Assembly (NCBI RefSeq): GCF_016545825.1
Contig: NC_052613.1
Span: 41,026,112 to 41,090,111, forward strand
Origin: Eucalyptus grandis
Taxonomy: Eukaryota; Streptophyta; Magnoliopsida; Myrtales; Myrtaceae
Direction: 5' to 3'
Length of the DNA stretch: 64,000 bases
The notes under the pieces are model-generated. The model had not been told where the DNA came from and made no database searches. It worked only from the letters and a program-made list of their open reading frames with translations. Of this stretch, positions 36,100 to 46,176 are shown in pieces. Position 1 is the stretch's first letter. Each line of letters opens with the position of its first letter. The position numbers and the translations under genes were made by a program.

Positions 36100-38094
36100 A
36101 CCAGCATCTCCTATAATTTTTTATCCAGCTTCATTAGGGCCTTCTAAATACATTATTTGTTTTCCACTCCCCTCTTTGGTTGCTATAATTTTCTCTCCTC
36201 CATCTCTGCCCTCCTTTGAAGAAGAGCTTTCTACTCTTTTTTTGTTCCGAGAAAGGTAGGTATTTGTCTCGGTTTCTGTCCTAGCAACTATCTCCATATT
36301 GACTGTCATTAAGGGAGTTTCAGGTACTGACTCTTCTTCTTCATAATTTGGATCAACCTTTCCATAAAATGCTTCCCAATATGGACTATGATCTCTTACT
36401 TCCGCTTTGAGCTAAGGACCGTACTTCCCAACCTTATTAGCTGCCCAATTTGTTGTTTCACATGGTATCTTCTCACAATATGATGCACAGTGACCGATAG
36501 AAATGAGGGAGATGTTCATATTTGAATTCCACTCATAGATTCTTGTTCCCGATCTTTACAAATGCCCCTATTTTAAGAGAGGCTGAAAGTTCCAGCTCTA
36601 CTTTGACTTTACCAATTTTAGGCTCCGTTTGGGAACAGCTTTCCCAAGGGCCTTTGAGGGTCTAAAGGCCTTTGAGCCAAATGTTGAGTGTTTGGGAACT
36701 TTTTTCGTTGCCTTTGCCAAATGCAAAGCCTTCCCAAGGCTGAATGCCCAAGGCGGGTTGGGGGCTGCCTTGGGCATTCTCGAATGCTAGCCTTGAAGAT
36801 AATGAATGTTTTTCTTCCGAAATTGTCCTTGTTAATTTTTTGTTTTTTCCGGCTTTACCCCGACTACTGTTCATCGTCTTCATCCTTTCGTTCTATCTAC
36901 TGAGAACACAGCTAGCATCTACGCACAGTCGCCGGTGAAGGACAGGTGGGTCGGCGAAAGGCAAGTGGTCCGGCTAGGGACCCACGACTCTCCGACGAGG
37001 GTCGCCGCGCAGAGGACACCGGCAACCCAGATCGTGCGCAAATCTGGTCACTCGATTTGGGTCGCACGGATCTAGGTCGCAGCGACCAAATCGTGAGCGT
37101 CGGGCGACCTCTGCGGCGTGGTGGGTCGCACAACGGCTCGGCGAGGATCGCGGCAACCGGGATCTCGCGATCTGGGTCGCCGCGACCCAGATCGAGCGGC
37201 ACCGGCGACCTCCGAACGGAGGTCGCGGCATGGCGAGTCGAGGCGACCGTCCGACGAGGGTCGCAACGACCTAGACGGGAACCCTAGCCGGACGCTGCCC
37301 TTCGCTGGACAGCCTAACCTTCACCACGCCGCCTACCCTTTGCCGCGGTAACCGGCGAAGCCTTGGCCGGCCAACTCTCATTTTTTCCCTTTTTTTTTAA
37401 TAACAAAAGCATTTTGCAAATTTAATTTATCCAAACACTATTTTACTCAAAGATACTTTACAATGGACTTTCACAAGTACCATTTACCAAACACAATTTA
37501 CATTTTGAAAAACTCCTTTGACTCAAATATCTTTACATTTTCTCAAAGACTTTCTCCAAAAGTCTTCCCAAATGCACCCTTATAGGGGCTGTTTCCTCTA
37601 GATTCAAGTTGTATTTCCTTAACTATGCCAACCTTACTAGCAACATCAGAGAAAACCTCTTATATGATCCATCCCAGGGGTAAACCAACAATATGAATCT
37701 AGAAATCATATCTAGAAAAGTCATAGCAGTGTTCTAGAATATCTGACTCACATTGTTTTAACACTAACAAGTTGCTAGCAAAGGACCATGATCCTGATTT
37801 CAGAACTCTCTCCTTTTCCTCCTCTGATTCAAATACAAAAGAGAACAGCCCCAATTCTTTCTGGGAACACACAATAGCCTCCGATTTCCACGCTTTCTTC
37901 ATAATATTGCAAAATGCTTGAAAGTTAACATTGGGTTTCGAATATAGCTTACCAAAGAGAGTATGACTGCATTCTATTTGTTCGTTGGGTGGGATTTCCT
38001 ACTGCACTTCGATCAAATCACTAGCTGACCATAAATGGCCTAAACTCTTGCACAAGGCAGCAAGACGACATTGATTCTCCTCCTCATGGTCCAT
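36100..38094 (-). pseudogene. LINE ORF1 remnant (DUF4283-like gag with zinc knuckle)
   Basis: It starts at the ATG at 38094 (MDHEEENQCRLAALCKSLG). 37699-37902 reads KAWKSEAIVCSQKELGLFSF and SGSWSFASNLLVLKQCESD, the conserved core of DUF4283. The zinc-knuckle region near 36450-36550 is decayed (HCASYCEKIPCE). The C-terminal part (36121-36309) is charged. The MITE at 36621-37579 interrupts the frame between the core and the knuckle. In-frame stops exist, for example soon after the start (EVQ then TAG). Confidence 0.85.
36621..37579. mobile_element. Harbinger-like GC-core element nested in the LINE
   Basis: Inverted ends GGCTCCGTTTGGGAA and, on the complement of the right end, GGGTGCATTTGGGAA, flanked by TTA (36618-36620 and 37580-37582). 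The AT-rich arms contain repeated CTTTGAG motifs and enclose a GC-rich core (36930-37370) with GATCTNGGTCGC-type repeats. Removing it rejoins LINE ORF1. The overlapping open frames in the core are low-complexity and not called. Confidence 0.88.
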
Positions 38095-38527
38095 GCTGGC
38101 AACAAATCAAGAGCTCTCGCTGAGATTGATAATGGGAATCGACATTATCTGCTAGGGTTGAGGATTTTTGTCGGGACAGCTTTGTTGTGGTGTTGTGAAG
38201 GGGGAGATTGAAGGGAGCTCCGTGGATGTTGGGTTGGAATTTCTGGTCTGTATACTGCTGCTGCTTCACGATCTAGTTTCAGCGGAAGAAAAGAAGGTGC
38301 GTGTTCTGAAGGGTTAGTGTGTTTGGGTGCTGGGTCTCCATTACATTTGGCAAGAAAACGCTACATTCGGATGAATCGGATGGCAGGAGGCTTCAAAAGG
38401 GACTGGGTATTTAGGGTTTAGGGTTGGATGCTCCCATGGAATCGGGAGAAGTAATCTCTACCAGCGAGAGAAAGAAGCTCTACCAGCGAGAGAGAAAGCC
38501 TACGGCAGTCCTTACTGCAAGTGGGTT

Positions 38528-38844
38528 GATTTCTTGTGAAAGTTTCGAACTTTGTCGATTCCATTTGCCGAGAGTGTGAAGCATGCGTTGGCCGAGTCGA
38601 CCAGGTTTTTCCGGGCTTGTGCGTTAACGTGGAAATACAAAATTGTTCCTCGCCTTCCAGATAAACCGAAGGATAATAGCTACCAGCTCAAAGGTGAGAT
38701 CTCTCCTTGTCTTGCCACGGAAGATTCTGAAGCCACACTTCAATTCGTGTTATATTATGATCTGAGAAATGGATGTTTACTGCGGGGTTCGTCCAAATCG
38801 GTTTCGTCCAGGGGCACGATAAAAAGAAATGCTCCAATATTCCT
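38528..38844 (+). other. Host stretch split by the LINE; open frame of unknown meaning
   Basis: An open plus frame (about 38552-38911) reads SVKHALAESTRFFRACALTW and PRLPDKPKDNSYQLKG, followed by a good donor-like GGTGAGATC near 38691. It could be an exon of an unrecognised gene, joined upstream of the LINE to 31660-31750. There is no other support. Confidence 0.25.
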
Positions 38845-39660
38845 TTTTTCAAACTTTCTTGCAAGATTGATTGCAGTTTTATTTTTCAGGAGTCAGGCTT
38901 TGATTGGATAAGTTCATGTTTCAAAGGAGCCTTGTGAAATTTTGAAGACAACTGGCGTCATACTTGTCAGCATGCAGGGATGGAACTATCAGATAATTTT
39001 AGTGGGGTCAATGCCCTAAAGACTAAAGACTGTAAGATAAGGCATTTCATTTAACAAAAGAATTATAAAGATGCAATCCAGCTATTTATTGATTTGAAGT
39101 AGTTTTTCTATGTAAAGTCTACTTGAAATCAACGCTTTGACATTGAATCATGATTGTGAACAAAATTCGGTTTCAAATCCCCGTGCTCGAGCTCAACTCA
39201 ATATAGTATATAGGGCTCGAAATTGAACTCGATTCAACTCCATTATTAAAAGCTCGATTCTACTCATTTGACTTGTTAAGTAGGAAGTTTCTTTCTGTTT
39301 TTCCTATTCATGTATTGTACCTTCTGCATAGCCTGGTCATGCCATTCGATTGCTTTATCTTCCGACTCCATCAAGCCTCATGCTTGATTGGTGGTGTGGT
39401 TGTCTTGTAGTGCAATGTCTAAGCGCGCTAATTTTTTTATAATTGTTTATCTTTTTACTTTTCTATTTTTTGTGTCATAAAGAAGTTCATAGTACATGAA
39501 AAGACAAGTTACTGGTTTTGATTTCTTGCAAGTTAGCGCATGATCCCTTAGAGGGCCACGAGGCTAAGCCTAATTACATCGATGAACAACGGAAGTTACT
39601 AAAAAGCAAATGTGGGGTTTCATTAGGTATCATTAGTTGGATTTTATTTCTTTAGATAAA

Positions 39661-39878
39661 ATGGTTAATACCCTGAAAACCCCAAACTATTTTTTTGACC
39701 ACCAAAAACCCCAAACTGGTATACTTTTGACAAATTTACCCCAAACTGGTACACTTGTGACAAATTTACCGTATGTTAGTTTTCGTTAATTTTATTATAA
39801 ATTATTAAGTTAAATGACACGTGACAGATATACTAATTTGGGATTTTACGCATCGTTTGTCGTAGTTTACAATTTTTG

Positions 39879-39909
<31 letters not shown>

Positions 39910-40151
39910 GTATTAATCTAATTTAGCAAATGGTATATTTGTCATAAATTTACCAGTTTGGAGTTTTTTGCGGTCGAATAAAGTAGTTTAGGGTAAATTT
40001 GTCATAAATGTACTAGTTTATGGTTTTTTATGGTCAGCCAGCGTAAATTTGTCACAAGTGTACCAGTTTGGGGTTTTTCATAGTCAAAAAAATAGTTTTT
40101 GGTAAATTTGTCACAGATGTACCAGTTTGGGATTTTTCAGGGTATTAACCC
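39661..40151. mobile_element. Mutator-like MITE, 491 bp
   Basis: Terminal inverted repeats share GGTTAATACCCTGAAAA, followed by CCCCAAACT or TCCCAAACT. A perfect 9-bp target duplication TTAGATAAA flanks it (39652-39660 and 40152-40160). Copy A has the empty site at about 1772. The interior carries several diverged direct copies of TTTGTCACAAGTGTACCAGTT, also partly inverted, and a T-run (39883-39909). Confidence 0.93.
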
Positions 40152-40159
40152 TTAGATAA

Positions 40160-40920
40160 ACTATAAGGATCCCATCCCACTGCTCCTTTTGCTCTTCCAA
40201 TATCCATCTTTTGGCAATGGAAAACCGTAGCCACAACAACACCGATATAAATTAAGGAATCGTTATGCTAGCTGGATCCTATGAGAAACAATTGATGTTG
40301 TCTCATCCATTGATCATCAGACTTTTAGGATTATATGTCACAATCGCACTTCTATTCACATACGAAACACTTCTTGGATATGTCCTTCCTCAGCACTTCA
40401 TTTCAAGTAGGGATTAATAGTTCCCCCCTACATATTGGAGTACGAAGCCCACCCAAAAAATCGAATAAAATAGTCCGTTCTATTTTGCCGGTATTACTAG
40501 CTGACTTAGTTCCAATGACTCTCTTCAGAATATGAGGCAATAATAGAGCAAATCTATCAAACGGTTCTCCACCAAGAGCATGAACTCTTTTATTATGTAT
40601 GTTGGATTCATTGGTCGATTTATGACATTTTGTATAGAAATTGTGAAAAAATGCAAATAGTTATAATTCGTTCTAATTCAAAAATTTATTTATTGATGAC
40701 CACAAAATTGCTCATGTATTATAAGAAGAAATTCGAAAAACCCTCCAACACAAAAGTTATTCATCACATCGAATCTCCAACATTTTATAGTAGAGTAGAC
40801 AATGTATCACCGTGCATCATTCAAGTTTCACACACAAACATAAATAGAAGCTTCTAAATTCATAAGCATACAATAATATAAGAAAGACTATTGTAATTTC
40901 TATCTCATTTATTGTCTAGA
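40160..40920. other. Duplicated non-coding stretch
   Basis: Matches 1774-2520 in copy A. No gene recognised. Confidence 0.5.
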
Positions 40921-41215
40921 TTAGACAGGCCACTCCATCCAATGCCCACAGTTAGGGCATTTTTACTTGAAAAAAGCTAGTACTCTTCCGTGCTTGCACT
41001 TCTCACAAATAAATGGGCCATCTGTGCTAGCTAATTGCTCCACCGCAGTCGTTGCCACCCCCACTTTGCCGCTGCCACCGCCACCTCCACCACCCTCACC
41101 ACCGATGCCCTCATTCCCATGGATACCGCTCCCATGGATACCGCTCTCATTAATAACACTCCCGTGGATACCACCGTGGATACCACTCCCGTGGATACCA
41201 CCACCACGGCCCCGG
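40921..41215 (-). pseudogene. Out-of-frame Gly-rich and zinc-ribbon-like extension of the membrane protein
   Basis: The minus frame offset from the collagen frame reads [19 protein letters not shown], a GGEGGGGGGGSGKVG stretch, then GPFICEKCKHGRVLAFFK and TAA at 40963-40965. Reading on in frame gives KCPNCGHWMEWPV and a TAA ending at 40921. Two CxxC pairs (CEKC and CPNC) fit a zinc-ribbon-like motif. In copy A the first Cys codon reads GGT and the CPNCGHW part is deleted. I read this as the original C-terminus, now cut off. Confidence 0.4.
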
Positions 41216-41620
41216 CGGCCCCTGTGGCCCTTGCGGCCCCGGCGGCCCCGGTGGCCCCCAAAACCCCTGCGGCCCTCGCTCCCCTTGCAGCCCCTTGTCG
41301 CCCTTGTCCCCCTTGTCACCCTTGTCCCCCTTGTCCCCCTTGTCGCCCTTCTCACCCTTGTCCCCCCGCCGCCGGATCCAACAGAAAAGGAAACCACAAA
41401 GCATGATGGCAACAATGACTAAACCAACAATAACAACAATAACCCACGTTGGGGTGTTATTGTCATCGGATGATACAAAATTCGGATCGATCCACGCCAA
41501 TGGAGGAGGAAAGTACTGGAAACACGGATGAGTTCGTGGACAATTATTGTTCTCCATCAAGAAAACTCTGTGGAGGTAGTTCAATGCGAGCAATGAGTCT
41601 ACAAACATATTATGAAGCAT
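41150..41620 (-). CDS. Single-pass membrane protein with collagen-like Gly-X-Y tail, copy B
   Basis: The first ATG is at 41620 (156 codons). An internal ATG at 41557 ([19 protein letters not shown], 135 codons) may be the real start. From 41557: about 38 residues rich in Pro and Asn, one hydrophobic helix ([20 protein letters not shown]), an RRR stop-transfer anchor, then 18 uninterrupted Gly-X-Y triplets. The first eight are GDK or GEK, the last ten include GLQ, GER and several GPP/GPQ. A short Trp/Tyr/Pro/Arg tail built on WYPRE ends the frame. In another frame the same DNA continues (about 41215 down to 40963) as [10 protein letters not shown] and a Gly-rich stretch, ending with CEKCKHG. 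After one TAA it reads KCPNCGHWMEW (to 40921), so a zinc-ribbon-like C-terminus was probably lost by a frameshift. Plants have no classical collagens, and no family is recognised. Confidence 0.55.
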   Translation of the reverse strand: MLHNMFVDSLLALNYLHRVFLMENNNCPRTHPCFQYFPPPLAWIDPNFVSSDDNNTPTWVIVVIVGLVIVAIMLCGFLFCWIRRRGDKGEKGDKGDKGDKGDKGDKGDKGLQGERGPQGFWGPPGPPGPQGPQGPPGPWWWYPREWYPRWYPRECY

Positions 41621-41659
41621 CAATCCAAGAGCCAATTTACCATTTTATCATGATGAATT

Positions 41660-42619
41660 GATCATATGATTCGAGCATGAGATCGAAATGATTCAACATG
41701 GAATTCAGCAATATATAATATGAGTAGAAGTAGGTGCTTGCACATATACCCTCACAAGAAGAACTGAGCAAATCGGTGAATGATGTTGCGCCAATGCTTA
41801 CACGACCTGCAAAGAAGTGAGAATTTTCGCTTGGTGGAGGATAGTGCTATATATGCCCTGCGCCACTCCTTCCCTCCCTCCCTCGCGGGGTGGGTTTTTT
41901 TTATTTTGGGGGGTGGGGTCGAAAGATAGTAATTTTCATTACTAAGCCACTAAATGGGGCACCGTTAGTTGAAAAGTCTAAAAATATAATTAAATATAGA
42001 GAACAAGGAGACTTAGAAATCCAAAATCTAAACATAGAATTAAATATAGAGAACGAGGAGACTTAGATCTAAGCATAGAATTAAATATAGAGAACGAGGA
42101 GACTTAGATCTAAGCATAGAATTAAATATAGAGAACGAGGAGAATTAGAAATCCAATTGCTGGGAAGTGAGCTAGCTCGGTAGGTTAGGTAAGTGTTTGA
42201 ACGGATGCATCATCGTTCTTTTTTAAGGATGTAGTGTAATGATTGAAGCATCTGGACAAAAAGTTGAGAAATTTTATTCACGTGCCAAAGATAGAAAAAA
42301 TTATCAAAAAAATCATAAATCCATTATAATTGTGCCAATTCAATTATAAATACTTTTTTTTATCTATTGAGCACTAAATTTTTTATATTTATATCAATTC
42401 AATTCGTCCGATCAAAATTGACCGCTCAGCACTAAAATGAACACAAAGCATTCTACGGGACACCATCAACACTGATATGGACAACTTTTAATAATATTTG
42501 AATATTTTTTCAATTTTTATTCCTATTTTTATTTTTATATTTCCTTTTCTCTTTCTTTCTTCTTTTTTTCTTTCACTCCCTTCTAAGAAGGGCCTTCTTC
42601 CTCCGGCTTGTCGCCAGCG
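41660..42619. other. Duplicated non-coding stretch with an inserted tandem array
   Basis: Outer parts match 3196-3838. 41890-42180 is absent from copy A and includes the 41-bp array. No gene seen. Confidence 0.6.
41971..42150. repeat. 41-bp tandem array, about four units
   Basis: The unit begins ATCTAAGCATAGAATTAAAT and continues ATAGAGAACGAGGAGACTTAG. Four to five diverging copies are read in order. AT-rich, non-coding and absent from copy A. Confidence 0.85.
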
Positions 42620-43690
42620 TTTCTCTATCCGCAACCTAACCACACCACTGAAACAAAACCGCCAACCCCCAAGAAAAATATTTCCCTCTTGCGTTTCTCT
42701 CTCCGCCACACCACCAAACCACCCCCTTCCGCCTCCGATTTCTTTCCTCATTTCTTCCCCCAACCACCTCTCAAGGCTGTCATTTCCTTGAAAGCATAAG
42801 CCCAACCCTCCTTGCAGCAATGAATCAGTTGGTCAAGAAAGAAGTAAAAGAGGCCAAGGTAAAGGAGGAGGATAACCGCATGATCACCAAACCAACTCCG
42901 GCTTGGATAGATTCCGTGCCGTATATGCCAGGGTTCTCTCAGCCAGACTTCAAAATGTTCGACGGAAGGGAGGACCTGCACCAGCATCTAGCGCATTTCC
43001 TGGTAAGATGTGGGCCGCCACCCTCTCTACATCAAAATCCCCATTTTAAAATTTTACCCCCTCCCCTCCCCAAAGAAAAATAATATTTCCCTCTTGCGTT
43101 TCTCTTTTCCGCCACACCACCAAACCACCCCTCTTCCGGCCCCGGTTTCTTTCCTCATTTCTTCCCCCAATAATCTCTCGAGGCTGTCATTTCCTTGGAA
43201 ATTGAAGTCATCCCCCACATGCTACCCCCTACATCAAAATCCCCATTTTAAAATTTTACCTACTCTTCTTGCTAAAAGTTAAAACCCTCCTCCGCAGCCA
43301 CCTCTTCCACCTTCTCGCTCAATTCTCTTCATCTTGATCTCTTCTCTCTGGCGCCTCATCGCAATCACTCACCGCCTCGCCTCCAGACCTCTCTTCTTCA
43401 CAGCTGCAGCCTCGCCTTCAGTCCTCCATCACAGCATCGCTGTCGCTTGCGGCCTCACCCCTCCACTCTCTCGCCCTTGCCTTGACCCTTCGTCACCTTT
43501 TTCAACAATTTTCTCTACCTTCGCACTTGCAGACCTGCCTCAGAAACCGCCGTGCCTCTCGCAATTCCAGACACGTGTGTTAGAAAAAGTTGACCGCATC
43601 TCGGTGCATGTTTGAGCGTGTGGGGGACATGTCGGGTATCCGACACGATACAAAAACTCCTAAAACGTGACCGTGTTTCATAGGTCCACA
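42620..43690. repeat. B-specific stretch with internal direct repeats
   Basis: It replaces the sequence at 3839-4470 of copy A. A segment containing ATATTTCCCTCTTGCGTTTC and TCCGCCACACCACCAAACCA occurs at about 42675-42790 and again at 43082-43200. CATCAAAATCCCCATTTTAA occurs at 43029 and at 43232. 43620-43690 carries GACACGATAC-type wording like the hAT MITE at 50722 and may be a remnant of it. Confidence 0.65.
42820..43017 (+). pseudogene. Retrotransposon gag fragment
   Basis: The frame from ATG 42820 reads a charged leader, then AWIDSVPYMPGFSQPDFKMF and DGREDLHQHLAHFLVRCG. Plant LTR-retrotransposon gag proteins commonly read P-x-F-x-x-F-D/S-G, then HLAxFxxxCG, in this region. Only this N-terminal piece is present; a splice-like GTAAGATG follows at 43001. 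No LTRs are seen around it. Confidence 0.55.
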
Positions 43691-43699
43691 CAATACCAA

Positions 43700-44961
43700 A
43701 AAACAGCCATGTCGCCAGCTAACTAGAACGATGGAATTAAACAATGAAACGTGAGAAAAACGACTTAACGGCAAAGTCTGTCATCTCGTAGCTATCGGCC
43801 ACGATCTTGTGCGTTTAGAACCTTATCCTTCCGACTTGATTCGCCATCACATTGTTTTTCCCCCCCAACTTTTGGACTCTCGGGTCTGTCGCTACCCTTG
43901 CATCGCAATAATGATTCAACGCCACAAGAAAAGGAGGAGAAAATGAAAAGACCGTTGGATAGATCCGACAAATGCATAAATTGAATCTAATAAAAAATAT
44001 CCAATTCAAATTGACATATTTGGTTAATTTTGACTCATTTTCATGCAATATAAATTAAATATAAATTAAGTGAATTACAATTGACCTCACTCATATCTGA
44101 CTTGACTTATAAATATAAAACACTACCATATTTAACCTAATTTAAGAAAATTCATACCCAAACTAAAGTGAGAGTGAATTATGAACTTATTTACATCCAT
44201 ATTATTTTGAGTTTAAGTCATTCATATAATTAAAAAATAGGCTTATAACCCATTTTAATAGGTCTATCATCAGATAAACATGATATCCCAACATTTATGG
44301 AAAATTATCCCAATTATGTCACATTGCATATACATGTAAGGAGGAAGATTGGGACATCTCCCAAAAATCAAATATGTAATCGACATTGCATCAGTTGAGA
44401 AAAGAGCAAGAAGAACCATAAATTATTCATTCAATTTTGCTTGATTCAAATGGGATTCTGACTGCCTTAAGGACATACGTGAAATGCAATAAGCAAAATA
44501 CACAGAAGACTAGCAACTAATAGTCACTAATTAAGATATGGAAAAACACATAATGGAAAGATTGTGTTGGATTCCAAAGAATTGATAATGTTCAGATACC
44601 GTATAAAGAAAAAGACATCTTTTGTGTCAAGAACCGCTCTCCTTTCTCAAGATAAAGTCGATAGCGTCCTCCACAATGTCTACAACCTGCATAGGTAAAC
44701 ATAAAAGAGTTTAATTGGGGTGAGCGGTATTCGGATGCACTTTTAACCTTGGAAAATTTGGAGAGAAGACAAATTCCTCATAAAAGTTGCTTTCAATTGG
44801 GCATATTTTGGAAATACTGATATTTTGCTAGGCTGAAGAAGGAAAAGGTTCAGTCATGTTTCATCCAACGAATTTAAAAATGACCGATCACCCAGAGTAT
44901 AGCAAATCAAGATATGTAAGTATGGGAGGATTATCCATGTTGACAGCTCAAAACCACTTGA
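43700..44961. repeat. Older nested duplicate block, copy B
   Basis: Matches 4470-5701 in copy A and, more weakly, 13480-17220 and 51930-54260. Non-coding. Confidence 0.6.
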
Positions 44962-45931
44962 GGCCATGTTTGGTTCATTGCCCTGGAATCATGAAAAGGA
45001 ATCTAAATCTAAGCAATCAAATTCCTAGATGTGGGGTTCATTCTCTATTGTTTGGTTTCAATTAACAAATGAAAGGAGAAAAGTCTGATGTGAAATGCAA
45101 AGTGAGGTAAAAACATGTCAGAAATGGAAGTTGTAAAATATTTCTCCAATCCACATATCCAAAGTGGCTAATGAAAAACTAGGGATTGAAACAGAATGAA
45201 GAACCACATACAATCCCCCAACAATTTCCCAATTATTGTCATCTAAAATGATCATACGGTTCACACAATCATTTCACAAGCACGTTACTTACAGCTCCTC
45301 AAAAATCTCGAGTAAAGCATTTCACACATAATCTGCAACAATGAAGATAAAGCCATTCCCGTAACTTCAAACTACTTCACAGCTGTTACCTCAAGCCATT
45401 GTGATATTCTTGTCCTTGATGTGTTTTGAGTCAGACCCGATCACGAGAACAAATGGAGGGACAGCAATTCAGCCAAGCGGTGCTAAAGGAACTTTATATT
45501 CCCACCCAAGCCAACATGATGCTCGTAGTTGGCGTCTCCATTAACAGACCAGACAAATTTCACAATAGAGAGAGAGAGAGAAATAATCTCACCTAGTAGA
45601 GGAATGTGAGGGCCATGGAATCAAGAGGCAGGCGAAACTCCCATGGAAGGATTTGAAGATGATGAATGGAGAGAGAGAGACAGAGAGAGAGAGTTCTGGC
45701 TTTCTAGGATTTGAAGATTTATGAAGCTCAAGAGCACTGAGTGTGTTGGCTTCGTGAATGTTTTTTTCCTCCTAGGAATCCCAGTACCACCTCTACCTGA
45801 GCAATCCAGTTCTGCATTTGGAATATCCGTTAACTAGGCACTTTGATTCTATGATCATAAATCCATCCAAAGATGAGCTGCAATGGCATTCGATTTCCTG
45901 TTTATTACTCCAAGGTGAACCAAACAAGGCC
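44962..45931. mobile_element. Harbinger/Tourist-like element, long form
   Basis: Same ends as 5702-5822 (GGCCATGTTTGGTTCA; complement of right end GGCCTTGTTTGGTTCA), flanked by TGA and TAA, but 970 bp because about 850 bp (45029-45880) are present between CCTAG and CTGCAATGG. That interior has AG-repeat tracts near 45567-45582 and 45670-45692 and no coding region. Either A lost it by internal deletion or B gained an insertion. No clear target duplication is seen at the inner junctions, which favours deletion in A. Confidence 0.65.
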
Positions 45932-46176
45932 TAAGTGATTAAACGATGTACTATACTTCTGAATGTTTTCATGGTGGAATCAATGATCTGCAGTCTCAAC
46001 CATGACTTTCCATAGGATCACATATCTAAAATCTCTAAACCAAAGAAGTGAACATGCTGGAATGCACACGATTTGCTTACTTAGGAACCTATCATCAACT
46101 CACCCCACCATACATGCGAGGAGAGATAGGAGGGAGAGATAGAGAAATGTCTGGATTTTGTTAAGAGTACGAATAC

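Larger units (their letters stand above)
31760..38518 (-). mobile_element. LINE (non-LTR retrotransposon), near full length, decayed
   Basis: The minus-strand element ends in a poly-A tail (T-run 31758-31776 on plus) and is flanked by a 9-bp target duplication AAGTGGGTT (31751-31759 and 38519-38527). It carries an ORF1 of the DUF4283/zinc-knuckle type and an ORF2 with endonuclease, reverse transcriptase, zf-RVT and RNase H regions. This order is typical of plant L1-type LINEs with an acquired RNase H. A 959-bp MITE is nested at 36621-37579. The LINE split a host stretch that joins 31750 to 38528. Confidence 0.93.

Noticed and set aside
38401..38425. TTTAGGGTTTAGGG telomere-like motif
   Set aside because: Only two units at the 5' end of the LINE; chance occurrence rather than telomeric repeat.
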